In this document: positions 34,836 through 46,399 of the stretch, piece after piece
Layout: every line of letters starts with the position of its first letter
Position numbering within the stretch: the stretch's first letter is position 1
From: Circinella umbellata
Taxonomy: Eukaryota; Mucoromycota; Mucoromycetes; Mucorales; Lichtheimiaceae
DNA length: 64,000 bases
Assembly: GCA_025093555.1 (NCBI GenBank)
Contig: JAIWNF010000012.1
Span: forward strand, 372,001 to 436,000
Direction: 5' to 3'
Made by a program: the position numbers and the translations under genes
Notes under the pieces: generated by a model
Database searches by the model: none
Seen by the model: the letters and a program-made list of their open reading frames with translations, nothing else
What the model was told of the DNA's origin: nothing

Positions 34836-36178
34836 CTATATAATTTCAAATTGAGGATCAAATAACATGGAAACGGATTCACCAAAATGAGTTCTTCGGA
34901 TAGCTTCTGAAAAAATAGGTGCTACATCATAGACTTTAATCTTGGTACTATTTTGTAAATGATCATTTTGTGGAATTGTATTGCTGACAATCAATTGATC
35001 AATACAACTGTCTTCAATATTACGGACAGCATCTCCGGATAAAATAGCATGACAAACCAATACATAAATTTTTCGAGCCCCATTTTCGCGTAATATTCTT
35101 GCTGCTCGGGTAATTGTATAACTTGTATCTACAATATCATCCACAATACAAATATCTCGACCTCGAACATCTCCTACTAACATCAAATCTCGTTTTTTGG
35201 ATGATGATGATGATGAACGTCGACGTTCTTTATGTACCAATGCAAAATCCATTCGTAACTTCTCAGCAATACTTGTTGCTCTAAAAAATATATACACATA
35301 GATATATATATATTTATTTATCCATCACCATCACCATCCCCATCATTTATATATATATATATATATATATACATACATATTCTTTTTTTTTCTCTTCCTT
35401 TTCTCTCTCTCTTTCATTCAATATACACACTAATTATACGTATGGAGATGACGTTTTTTTACCGTTTAGCTCCACCAGCATCGGGTGATACAATAACATA
35501 ATCTTGATAATTTGGAATTTCATGTCGGATATACTTGATCATGAGTGGTAAACTAACAAGATTATCCACAGGACAATCAAAATAACCTTGAAATTGTGGG
35601 TCATGCATTTCCATGGTGATAATATGATCTACACCAGCACAAGTCAAAAGATCTGCTACCAAGGTTCCAGACCGTGCAAGCCATTGACGGTAAGCTGGTT
35701 TTCCATCTTGGTCTACTTGTTTCTCTTGTAACGAGACTTTAGTCAATTGTTTCATTAATTGTTTCGATACATCCTCTGTTGATGATGTATTAGGTGTTAC
35801 TTGACCACTAGCGAGACCTCCTCGAGGTGTGGCAGGTGGTAACTTGGGTAAAGGTGCCCCAGAAGAAGGTTGGTAAGGAATGTCAGGTTGACGACTGTAT
35901 GGGAAATGAGGTAATACAGCAGTAATACGTTTTGCAGAGGCCACTTTACAAGCATTAATCATAATTAACAATTGAAAAAGATTGTCATTGACAGTACCAC
36001 AACCCGATTGAATAATATAAACGTCTTGTTCTCGAACAGATTCTTGAATTTCAACGCTGGTTTCATTATTACTGAATTTACAAAGTTTGGTTTTACCCTC
36101 GGGAATACCAAGTCGATTACATACGGCGGTTAATAGCTCTGGATGGGATAAACCACCAAATACAACAAGATCTTTCAT
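34836..36178 (-). CDS. ribose-phosphate pyrophosphokinase (PRPP synthetase)
   Basis: Two exons, 36178-35463 and 35280-34836; 386 residues. It makes PRPP from ribose 5-phosphate and ATP for purine, pyrimidine, His and Trp synthesis. Visible motifs are FSNNETSVEIQESVREQDVYI (N-terminal ATP-binding half), HFPYSRQ, ITMEMHDPQFQGYF, VSPDAGGAKR, the flexible loop HKERRR with its catalytic Lys, and the PRPP loop IVDDIVDTSYT. The usual length is near 320; the excess is a Pro/Ser-rich insertion at residues about 98-166 (PYQPSSGAPLPKLPPATP and following), placed after SRQ where many fungal Prs1-type subunits also carry non-homologous inserts, plus a short Ser6 tract in the flexible loop. The PRPP loop has Ser-Tyr where human PRPS1 has Cys-Gly. 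The intron splits an Arg codon. It is likely one subunit of a hetero-oligomeric enzyme, as in yeast. Confidence 0.93.
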
Positions 36179-36567
36179 GACAATTGTTTAGAAAAATAAA
36201 TAAATAAATAGTATGTGGGAAGAAAACGTTATGTGTTTTTTATTTTTATTTTTTCATAAGTGTTTTTGTCATTTTTTTTTTTATGCTGAAGATGAAAGCC
36301 TCCTTTTAACCCTCCATCTCCGCAAAAAAATTAATCAAACAAAAGTTGAATTATAACGTGAAAAAGAATAATCATTTTTACACACAGACAAATTAAAGAG
36401 GAAGAACACATAACACAAGCGAGTAAAGTTTATTTTAAATATAAGAAAAAAAGAAAAGACGGGAAACGAGGAAGTTATTTAAAAAAGTGGAATATAAAAA
36501 AATACACACACACACATACACAAAAATAAAATAAAATAAAATATAATAATTTTTATTTTATTTTTAT
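36179..36567. other. intergenic: PRS promoter and SCP2 3' region
   Basis: 389 bases between two minus-strand genes. It has T-runs near 36275, a CA repeat (36503-36520) and an AAATA-rich stretch (36525-36560). No gene is seen. Confidence 0.6.
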
Positions 36568-37264
36568 TTAGAGCTTAGCAGCAGGCTTGATGGCCTTGAA
36601 GACGTTATCCAACTTCATTGCCAACATGATTTGACCCTTAACCTTGAGTTTACCGCTCATATATGCCTTTTGACCTATATTATATTAAATAGTGTTACGA
36701 AACCAAAAAAAAAAAAACCCGTGATTAGAATTTTTATTTCATGATTTCCTTTTTTGTACCAAAAATGCTTACCATTCAATTTGCCATTGGCAAGGTCGAC
36801 AAAGTCACCGTCCTTCAAGGACAAAATGGCATCAGCCTTGACAGAGCCCTTACCACGAGTGACCTTACCCTCCTTCTTAGCGTCAATGGTATAAGTTTCT
36901 TCCTTGCCTTCAGCGTTCTTGATGACGAATTGGAAGACACCATTGACCTATGAATTTTTTTTTATTTTTTTTTTTTTTGGTTGGTTATTATATATTTATA
37001 AACGTTTTTTTTTTTCGCAAGTAAAAATATTTAATTCTTTTTACCTGCTTGATAAGCTTGGCGCGTTCAGCATCACCCATGCCATCAAAGACCTTGGCGA
37101 GTTCTATTAAAGTATATAGTATCATTTTAGCAAAACTATTATATAATATCGTATTTTTTATGTATTTTGTCTTTTTATTCAATAATAATAGTAATAATAA
37201 TAATAATAAGCTTACCAGCGATCAATTCAGAGGAAGCGAAACCAGGAACCACAATGTCAGACAT
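36568..37264 (-). CDS. SCP2 sterol-carrier domain protein with peroxisomal signal
   Basis: Four exons: 37264-37216, 37103-37045, 36947-36773, 36674-36568; 129 residues, with exon phases that close exactly. The whole protein is one SCP2 domain: ELIAELAKVFDGMGDAERAKL (helix), NGVFQFVIKNAEGKEETYTID, GKGSVKADAILSLKDGDFVDL and GKLKVKGQIMLAMKLDNVFK. It ends in Ala-Lys-Leu, a canonical type 1 peroxisomal targeting signal. The family binds lipids or acyl-CoA in a hydrophobic tunnel and assists peroxisomal beta-oxidation; single-domain forms exist in several fungi. Base composition is less AT-rich than its neighbours and codons are biased to C-ending forms (AAG, GAC), suggesting high expression. Confidence 0.93.
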
Positions 37265-37723
37265 ATTTGTATAATTAAAAGAAAAAGTAAAAGAAAAAAG
37301 AAGAAAAGGAATCAATCAGAAAAAGTGAGGTCTTATTTAAATATTTTTTGTATTTTCACGTGTATAAAAATATTCAATTTTGAATCACATGTAAACAGTG
37401 AAATTGAGTGATGTGCTGTGAAAAAACTAAAAAAGAATTCCCACCTTACTTTAACCTCCTTTCCCCCTCACCTTTATTATTAATGTATAATAATAATCTG
37501 CATGACGCAAACCTTTTTACCCCACACTAAGAACGTTTTTTTTTTTCATGGTCCCAAAAAAAAATAGAAACTAATTTTTTTTTCTTGATTTATAATAACT
37601 ATGATTCTATTTTATTTTATTCAAAAAAAGAGAAAAAAAAAAGACTAGTAATATATATATTTATATGTAACTATAATACAAAAAACAAGGGAAAAAAAAG
37701 ATGACAGTATTCCCCGTCTTTTT
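37265..37723. other. intergenic: SCP2 promoter and MET2-like 3' region
   Basis: The SCP2 promoter side (37265-37560) contains a CCTCCTTTCCCCCTCACC pyrimidine block at about 37455-37472. The rest is A/T runs. No gene is seen. Confidence 0.6.
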
Positions 37724-39306
37724 CTACCATTGTGTGATATCTTCTGCTTCACCAAACAAGCTTGCCTTGGTTGCTTTTAAAATTTCTTGTCGTTCAGCTT
37801 CTTCTTCACTCACCATCGTTGTACCATAAATATCAGGAGCAACACGTTGAATGAATGCCAATAAATGTCGATTGATTTGATCAAATTCAAGTAAAAAGCC
37901 ATCATGACCATCTGGGGATTGGATAACAACCATTTCTGCATTCGGAATTGACTCGGCAAGCTCATATTGTTCCGAAATAGTAAATAGACCATCGGATTCA
38001 ATACCAATGACTAAAGCGGGTTGTTCAATACTTTGTAACACTTGTTCGTATTCACCGCGATCACGCGATACATCGTGCGAGTCCATTTTTCGAGTTAATG
38101 CAATATAACAGTTGGCATCGAATCGACCAATAAATTTATCACCTTGGTAACGTAAATAAGATTGAGCTGAAAAGACACGAGCTGTTGGCATAGGTGGATC
38201 ATTGATAGTTGTATGTTGTGTTTTTTCGGTATTACTATCAATAGAAGAACGAGGAGAAGAGTTTGATCCAGCATTTTTGTGTCCATCGTTGTGAATGAAT
38301 AAATTGGCTTCGCGTGGTGAATTGGGTCTTTTAGGAGGTGCCATTCGTGTAGTATCAGCGGCTTTACGACCAAATCGACTTTCAAATGAGTTTCTTGATC
38401 TATATGTAAGTAAGGCTGACATACGTGCTGCTGATAATCCTACATTGGGAGGCTTATCATCGGTATAATAGCCATCCGCTATATAAATTTACTTGTTAAA
38501 TTTTTCCTTTCTTTCTTTCTTTCTTTTTATTTCATTTTTGCCCCGTCCCCCTCCTTTTTTTATATTACATAAATTGATACTTACCATAGCTTGGATCACT
38601 ATAAATAGATTGACGTTGTGCTTCACCCCAACTAATACCCCATGCAGAATGCCTTCCAGAAGTAGCAATAGGTACAATCGTTTTTACATAATCTTTGCCC
38701 ATAAACGACCATTCTAATACTTGCATACCACCCATAGATCCTCCCACACAAATGGCAATTTGTTTTACTCCAAGTTGATCTAATACAAGTCGATGTAATC
38801 GAACATCATCACGAACACTCACAAGTGGAAATTCAGGTCCATAACGTTCACCCGTATCTGAGTTGAGAGTTAATGGAGAAGCCGATCCATAGGGTGAACC
38901 AAGAACATTACAACACACAATGAAGAATTTGGTAGGATCGAATGCTAATCGTGGGCCAATGAGTGCTCCCCACCTTTTTTTTTTCCAAGGTAAATAATAA
39001 ACATATTAATATTTTATGTTTATAACTTTAATATATATATATATATGAAAATAATATAACTTACCAATCTTCTACATCCGTACTACCTGTCAAAGCATGA
39101 CAAATAATCATACAATTATCACCTCGATCGTTTAATTTACCAAAGGATTTCCAAGCGACAGGGACATTGGTAAGTGTAACACCTGATTCTAATGTGAATT
39201 CAGGAATAATAGAAATATTTTGTTCAGCAATAAGGTTGACAAGCTTATTCTGTTCAAGTTGTGGAGGAAGACCATCTTTAGCTGTTGCATATGTTTTATA
39301 TTTCAT
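37724..39306 (-). CDS. MET2: homoserine O-acetyltransferase (MET2-type)
   Basis: Three exons: 39306-39065, 38973-38585, 38478-37724; 461 residues. It acetylates L-homoserine with acetyl-CoA for methionine synthesis by direct sulfhydrylation. It is an alpha/beta hydrolase with the nucleophile Ser about 160 in VGGSMGGMQVLEW, the acid Asp in ESDGLFT and the His in SPDGHDGFLLEF. Other conserved blocks are NCMIICHALTGSTDVEDWW, NVLGSPYGSASPL, RYGPEFPLVSVRDDVRLHR, SGRHSAWGISWGEAQRQSIY and GLSAARMSALLTYRSRNSFE. A Ser/Asn-rich insert (NSSPRSSIDSNTEK) sits between the lid region and FSAQSYLRYQGDKF, as in other fungal MET2 proteins. An upstream in-frame ATG at 39423 would add 39 residues; 39306 (MKYKTYATAKDG) is preferred because the extension is hydrophobic and unlike the family. 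It is divergent from the phosphoglycerate dehydrogenase gene. Confidence 0.93.
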
Positions 39307-40163
39307 GACGAAGTGAATTAAAAAAGGGGAATGAAAGATAAAAGAAAAAGGAATAGGGAGAGAATTGACAACAAATTGGATTGTAACTGGGTCAAATAAT
39401 ACTAGTCTGGTGCTACTATGCAAACGGAATAGAAAATGGAAAAAAAAAGATAGATAGATTGATGGAAAAAAGAATAAATGGACTCCGAAAATGTGGGTTT
39501 TCTTTTTTTACCTCTTTATGATTAATCCCCCCCCCTACTTTATATGATTCTTTTTGGGTAGAAAAAAATAAGTAACTTAGAAAATAAGGATAAGAAAGAA
39601 CCTTTTTTCTTTTAAAGTGTTAAAGTTTTTTAGAAAGGCATATTATATATATTGTTTAGAAAAAACGTGTGAAGGCGTCATTTGTTTTGTCTATGAGTTA
39701 ATATTTTACTAAAATAAAATAAAAATAAACCCTGTTACAACTTTGTTTTGCAAGCCGGTTGTGATACCATCAAATGAGAGTCGGCCTCAAGGAGATATCC
39801 ACAGCGCTTTTCTTTTTTTAATCGATTAAGAAGTCGGAGAATCTAAAATAGAAAAATAGAAATGATGAATCATTACTCTTCAATGCATCAATGAAATAAA
39901 AGAGTGACGGGCTTTGAGGGAATAAAAAAAAAAGATTAGATTTGTTACAGGGCGCTGCTTTTCCTACTTAACCCAGAAAAAATTATGTCAGATTTTATAA
40001 ATTGTCGGTTCACCAAAATTCTTTTCACTTATAAGAAACATATAAAACATATTCCAAAAAAAAAAAAAAAAGATATAAAACCCATCTAAACAATTTAAAT
40101 ATTTCCTTCTTCTTCTTCTTTTTACCGCTATTCAATTCGCTTTTTTCTCTTTTATTATAAACA
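39307..40163. promoter_or_regulatory. divergent promoter between MET2-type and SER3-type genes
   Basis: 857 bases separate the two start codons, which point away from each other. On the + side a TATA box (AGATATAAAAC) lies at 40071-40081, about 85 bases before the dehydrogenase ATG, followed by a TTC/TTCTT pyrimidine leader. I found no exact TGASTCA (Gcn4-type) site. Both products serve sulfur-amino-acid metabolism, so co-regulation is possible but not shown. Confidence 0.5.
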
Positions 40164-41785
40164 ATGGCTGATACCAATGTTCTTCCTCCTCCTACTATCA
40201 ATGGTAGTGAACGTACACGTCGTACTTCTTTTAGAGAAGCTAAACCAAAAGTGTTACGTCCCTTTGACACCGCTGAAGTCAAAATTCTTTTATTGGAAAA
40301 TGTCAATGAAACTGCTGTAAAGTCTTTCCAAAAGCAAGGTTATCAGGTATAAAAAAAAAAAATAAAGAGGGTATTATAAGGGAATATGTATTATTATATA
40401 TACTAAATTTCTGGCGGGTCTATAGGTCGAAACTTATAGCAAGGCTTTGGTTGGTGATGAACTTATTCAAAAGATTCGCGATGTTCATGTCATTGGTATT
40501 CGTTCCAAGACAAAACTTACCAAGGAAGTATTGAACGAAGCTCATAACTTATTAGCCATTGGTTGTTTCTGTATTGGTACAAATCAAGTTGACCTTCAAA
40601 CTGCTGCCAAGAAGGGTGTAAGTTAAAAATTCTTTTTTTTTTTTCCTACGTGTTTTCTCGGTCAGTGTGGAGGAAGGAAGGGTTGTATATATATAATTAT
40701 TGTTGGAATATGGATATAAGATGGATACAGGGACTTGGAGATCGGTATTGAGGGAGAAAGATGAGATTGTGTATACTGATAAAGAAGGTGGTACGATTTC
40801 TTTTTTTTTGTTTGTTTTGATTTTATAGATCGCTGTTTTCAATTCTCCTTTCAGTAACTCGCGTTCCGTTGCTGAATTAGTGATTGGTGAAATTATCACT
40901 TTGGCACGTCAATTGGGTGATCGTAACATTGAAATGCATCAAGGTGTATGGAACAAGGTTTCCAAGAACTGTTATGAAATCCGTGGCAAGGTATTGGGTA
41001 TTATTGGTTATGGTCATATTGGTGCGCAATTATCCGTATTAGCTGAATCCATGGGTATGTCCGTTTATTTCTACGATGTTTTGCAAATCATGCCTCTTGG
41101 TACTGCTAAACAAGTCGATTCTTTGGAAAAATTACTTTCCATCTCTGATTTCGTATCATTACACGTTCCCGAATTGGAAGAAACTAAAAATATGATCGGT
41201 GAACGAGAAATTATGGGTTATATGAAAAAGGGTTCTTATTTACTTAACAATGCTCGTGGTACTGTTATTCATTTACCTGCTTTGGCTCAAGCTTTGCAAT
41301 CGGGTCATTTAGCTGGTGCTGCTGTTGATGTTTATCCCAAGGAACCTGCTGGTAATGGTCCTCATTTCACTGACTATCCTGAATTATTAAAGTGTCCCAA
41401 CTTGATCTTGACTCCTCATATTGGTGGTTCGACCGAAGAAGCTCAACGTATGATTGGTATTGAAGTATCGTCTGCTTTGGTTCGATTCATTAATGAAGGT
41501 GGTTCCATTGGTGCTGTCAACTTCCCTGAAATTGATTTGCGTGCTATTAGTGAAGGTGAAAACACTGTACGTGTTCTTTACATCCATCAAAATATTCCTG
41601 GTGTATTGAGAGAAATCAATGAAATCTTTGGTAACCATAACGTTGAAAAACAATATTCTGATTCTAAAGGTGATATTGCTTATGTTATGGCTGATATTGC
41701 TGATATTGCTGAAGAAAATCTTGAAAAGTTATATCTTGCTATCACTTCAACAAATGCAAATATTAAGAGTCGTATGCTTTATTAA
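40164..41785 (+). CDS. SER3: D-3-phosphoglycerate dehydrogenase (serine biosynthesis)
   Basis: Three exons: 40164-40346, 40426-40617, 40829-41785; 443 residues. It oxidises 3-phosphoglycerate with NAD+ in the first step of serine synthesis (equivalent to yeast SER3/SER33 and bacterial SerA). Visible: ILLLENVNETAVKSFQKQGYQVE and IGIRSKTKLT in the substrate domain, FNSPFSNSRSVAELVIGE, the Rossmann motif GIIGYGHIGAQLSVLAESMGM with the acidic ribose-binding residue in YFYD, NNARGTVIHLPAL (catalytic Arg region), DVYPKEP, and TPHIGGSTEEAQRMIG with the catalytic His. The last ~75 residues (TVRVLYIHQNIPGVLREINEIF) are an ACT domain, the likely serine-feedback site. The N-terminal ~40 residues are the extension typical of fungal enzymes. 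The stop is at 41783-41785. Confidence 0.95.
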
Positions 41786-42418
41786 ATCCCTTTTTTTTTA
41801 ATTCCCCCCTTTTTTTCTTTCTTCTTCCCATCTCAAATCAAACATATCATTTCCTCTCGCCCCCCCCCAAAAAAATCTCGCATATTAACTTTACTACTAT
41901 AAACAAATCCACTTATATTATTCAACATCTTTTTTATACTATTCCGCATTTTCCAAGTTAGTTTTAGCATTTTTTCATTATATTATTTATATTCTCTCCT
42001 TTTTTTTTTTATCCCCAAAAGTTAAAAAGTTATATATTTATATATTTATATATATAACGTATTGTTATAATTCTTTTTATAAACCTTTTTTCTTCAACAT
42101 GATCAAAAATTTTCTTTTTTTTTTCTTTGTAATGTGCCTTTTTTTCTAATTTTTTTTTTTTTTTTTTTGATGAAAAAAAGAAAATTTTATAATTATTTAC
42201 AAAAGATGCGTGAAAAAAAAATGAAGGGGATTGTGTGCTTTTTTGATACTATGTTTTTAAAAAAGAGGTGTGTATATACTTGTGTTTTGTATGTGGCGAG
42301 TTGAATATGAAATATTTTGTGTATGAAAAAAGAAAAAAAAAAAAAACGGTGAGATAAGTATAAAAAAAATGAAAAATGAAAATAAAATAAAAAACAATTC
42401 TATATACTGAAACATAAA
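41786..42418. other. intergenic, convergent gene ends
   Basis: It is shared by the 3' ends of the dehydrogenase (+) and the RRM-PUF gene (-). It carries long T-runs (42001-42012, 42152-42170), a C9 run (41861-41869) and A-runs. No gene is seen. Confidence 0.6.
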
Positions 42419-45400
42419 TCACTTTTCTTGTGTTGGATCTTGTTCATCTTGTTGTTGTTGCTGTTCAGATACTTGCTTTTCTTCCTTTAGGGGTTCTTCT
42501 AATTGTGGTGATCTTTTTTCATTATCATCACCATCAATTTCTTTTGATACCTCTTCCAAGTTGGACTCTTGATTTTCTTTTTTAGGTAGTTGTTCTTGTT
42601 GTTTTAACAAAGTTTTAAGCAAACTATCAAATTGAGCAAGATCTACACTATTGGCTTTGGGTGGTTGATCTTGTTGTTGCAAGGTTGTCGCAGCTGTCAT
42701 GGCAGCAGCATACATATTGGCCATCATAGCAACCGTTTGTGGATTTTCCATCCAATTACCATTATTATTGTTGTCATTAACAACCACTTGTTCTAAACCC
42801 ATGGGTCCTACTGGAGATGATGTAGCTGTTTCTGTTGGTGTTGTTGTTGTAGTGCTAGTAGTAGCCGGAACAGCAGTAGACTCTATTTCCTCTAATTGTT
42901 CAACCAATTTTTTATAACCTTGTATATGTTGTACGTTTAATCGCACAGTCAATGCATCTTTAACTTGTTGTGCATAATATTCACGTTTCTTTAAATCATC
43001 GATGCCCAAAATCTTTTGCACAAGAGTAACACCATGAACTTGATCTTTCAAAATATCATCCAATACATTGGCATCATTAAATATAGCCTTGAGCAGTAAA
43101 TTACGTGCATCAAGTTCTTCTTGTTGATGAATGATTTTCAAAACAATCATCGAACCTAATTTATGAGTACATAATTTACTGAGATAAGGAAGCAATCGTG
43201 GGCACAAGACACGGAAACGACCTTGTAAAGCGTCTGTGTTATTATCAAGATACCAAATCAATAATAAGGTACCGTTGGTATTGGTTGCCAACAAGACAGC
43301 ATTTTGAATAATGGCAGCGGCCACATGGATTTGTTGATCTTTGGTTACAGCTGGGTTTTCCAAAATGGCGCGTACCGCACGTGCTCCAAATCGTCCTTGA
43401 CCAATTTCCCAACATTTTTCTACAATGGCATCAAAGATAAATCTGTCTTGATCAGCACCCATGTTAAGACAACATTGAACAACATAATTGCCAAACTGAT
43501 CCAGCAGTAATAAAGGAACGTAAGAAGCCAAGTTTTCACGAATTAATTGGATTTGTGAAGGTGTGGTAGCATGATCAATAATTTTTTGTGCTGCCCAGGT
43601 GCCATTCTTGTGTACACCGATCGATGCCAAATAGGGTGCAATGCATTCAAGTAACCTTTGTTTTGTTTCATCACTACAATTCTCGAATATTCTTTGAACA
43701 ATAGTGTTGCCAATATAATCTAAACAATACGAAAAATGTCAATATTCTCTTTATATCCAAAAAAAAAAATGTCTTTTTTTTTTGTTTAAATCCCCTTAAA
43801 TTTTTTTTGAAAAGAAAGCGTACCACTACAAAGTTCAACAATTTCATCGCTACATTCTTCTGCAAAAGCTTCAGCTTCTTCTGAAGATATGGGACCAGCA
43901 TCTAATCGTTTTCGTATTTCACGTAAACGTAAAGGATCTAATTTTCTTTCAGATGAGCTAGACATTTCGGGAACACTAGCTATAACTGAACTATAACCTG
44001 ATGGTGATTGGTCACGTTGAACATCTTCTGGTACTTCACAACCTAATTGTTTCATAATAAATCTACGTTCTGCAATAATGGCTGTATGTAAGTCAGGAGG
44101 TGGTTGTTTTGTATCATCATCACCAGATGCATTCATAATCATTCGAGTCATCATCATAGCTGTTGCCCATTGTGTTGCTTGATATGTTTCCAAAGTTAAT
44201 GGTCCATTATTATTTTTATTGTTTGGTGATTGTTGCTGTTGTCGATGCTGTCGATGTTGTTGTCGTTGCTGCTGTTGTCGATGAAATTGTTGTTGTTGTT
44301 GCTGCTGCTGCTGCTGCTGTTGTTGTTGTTGCAATGATGATGCTGATGTTGACGATGATACAACACCACCTAACATTTTATCTTCATTTTCTTCATCGGC
44401 AGAAGGTGCTTTGGCAAATCCAATACGTACCATTCCTGTACCAGGACCTAGTATTTCTTTGTTTTGTAAAGATTTACGAGCACGAACGGCATCTTCTTGA
44501 TGTTCAAAATTGACAAATCCACAGTTTTTATGTGACAAGACACGAACCGAGTCAATAGTACCAAATGCTTGAAAGATGGTACGGAGAATAGCCGGGTTCA
44601 TATTTGCAGGGATATTACCGACCCCTAAAATAACAACAAATAATTTGAGAAAGTTCATGTTATTATTTCATAAAGTTGAATGAAAACATTCACAAACACA
44701 CACACATACACATAAAAGAGAGCTAAAGAAAAAGAAGGGTGAGGAAATGATTGGAAAAAAAAAAGAACATACATAATGCACGCGTAGGACCTTGAGCATT
44801 AGGTCCAGCTTCATTCGTTAATGCCATAGCAATATTTACATCAGCTTTGCCATAACCCACACGAACGGGTGTACCAGCCAACATACTACCCAAACGAGTC
44901 TCTAAATCATTCTTGGAATCAATAGCAGATTCAACATCGGTAAAATTGACAAAGGCGCATTCTTTATCGGATAGAATACGAGCACTTTCCACATGGCCAT
45001 AATCAGAAAAGAATTTGACAAGATCCGGTACACTCACAGATGGATTGATATTACCAAGCCAAAGTGCTCTCGAGGGTATTTGTGCTGGTGCAGATTCATC
45101 TAAATTTTGTGTTGAAGATGAAGTAGTTGGTTCCATAAAGTTATTTGTCGTTGTTGTACCCGTCATTCTTGAATAGAAATCCTAAATAGATAGATAAAAA
45201 AAAAAACCAGAACATCATCCATTTAGTATTATTAATATATATATCGTTAGCCTTTTTTTTTTCTTTCATGGAAATAAAAAAAAAAATTCACGATATTTAC
45301 ATTGGCTGCTACCATTTCTGGTAGTTCTCCTAATTGATTCTGAGAAGTCATTCGGCTAAAGCCCCGATGTTGTTGATGATGATGTTGAGGATGGAATAAT

Positions 45401-46399
45401 ATGTCGTTATTCAAATCGACCAAATTTCCACTACTACGAGAACTACGTAATGTTCGATGATCCCCTGTTAATCCCGTTGCCGTTGACGTTGGTAACATCA
45501 TTCCAAGTTGCTGTTGGTGTTGTGGATTAAAAAGAGTGGGTACACCACCAGAAGAAAACATATGTCCATATGGATTAGCGCCAAGAAGTGTTGCTGAGGT
45601 TGCTGTTGGTTGTTGTTGTTGTTGTTGTTCAATTCCTCCCCCATCTGCCATCCCTAAACTAATAGCACGTGGACGTTGCATAACACTTGTGCGAGTTTGA
45701 GGCGAAAAAGGTGTAAATGGTGCTAATCCTCCTAATCGATTTAACTGTTGCTGTTGTTGTTGTTGAGGAAGTCCAGCAGCAGCAGCAACAGTATAAGCAC
45801 GATTACGTTGTTTAATTTCTTCTTGTTGTTCAGTTTGTTGTTGTTGCTGTTGTTGTTGGGGGGTATTTTCATCGTCAAGACCTAAAGAGGCAAGTGTACT
45901 TGCTACTGTACTACTTGCACTATCGTCTGTAGGAGAAGTATCGTAACCAAACATAGACGCTGTTACCGATCCTGAACGATGCCGCGTTTCTGTTGTTGTG
46001 TTGGTCGGAACGTTCAAATTTGGATACGCGTATGGAAATGAAGGTGTTGGCATGGTGTCAGCTCTTGCTCGGCGAAGTGGTGGTTGATCCATGGTACTAG
46101 GTAAATTCTCAAGTGTTTCATTTGCTGTCCTAAAAAATGATATTTTTTTTTCCATGCGAGAAAAGAATTTAATAAAGTAATGGACATGAAGCAACAAAAA
46201 AAAAAAAAAAAAAATGTTGCCGACTCAACCCGAAAAAAAAATAAATAAATAAAAAAAAACAACAGCAATGAAAAAAATAATAATAACAAATTTACCGAAC
46301 TAATGACGGAGGCGATCGAGAAGAAACAGTATGTGCTGGTGGGTGGCCCTGCGGCGAATGTTTACGGGTATTGGAGCCGTTGGATACCCAAAAATCCAT
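42419..46399 (-). CDS. Pumilio-family RNA-binding protein with two RRMs (JSN1/PUF2-like)
   Basis: Five exons: 46399-46296, 46129-45301, 45181-44773, 44624-43824, 43719-42419; 1147 residues. The N-terminus has PLRRARADTMPTPSFP, a block resembling the start of fungal Jsn1-type proteins, then low-complexity Q-rich sequence. RRM1 is at about residues 349-421 (RALWLGNINPSVSVPDLVKFF, KECAFVNFTDVESA) and RRM2 at about 448-520 (GNIPANMNPAILRTIFQAFG, KNCGFVNFEHQEDA). A long polyQ/His tract follows (17 consecutive Gln near 44290-44340). The PUF repeats run from about 705 to 1000 (DYIGNTIVQRIFENCS, KNGTWAAQKIIDHA, FGNYVVQCCL, FGARAVRAIL, LGSMIVLKII, HGVTLVQKIL). An acidic, Q-rich tail ends the protein. 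It should bind 3' UTRs and control mRNA fate in the cytoplasm. Exon sums and split codons (Arg, Trp, Asp) close exactly. Confidence 0.92.

Noticed and set aside
39306..39423. N-terminal extension of the MET2-type protein from an upstream ATG at 39423
   Set aside because: The 39 extra residues are hydrophobic and unlike the family N-terminus; the ATG at 39306 gives the expected start.
44163..44513. 116-codon open frame on the + strand opposite the PUF gene
   Set aside because: It is the antisense shadow of the polyQ and RRM2 exon (Val/Ala runs from CAG/CAA repeats).
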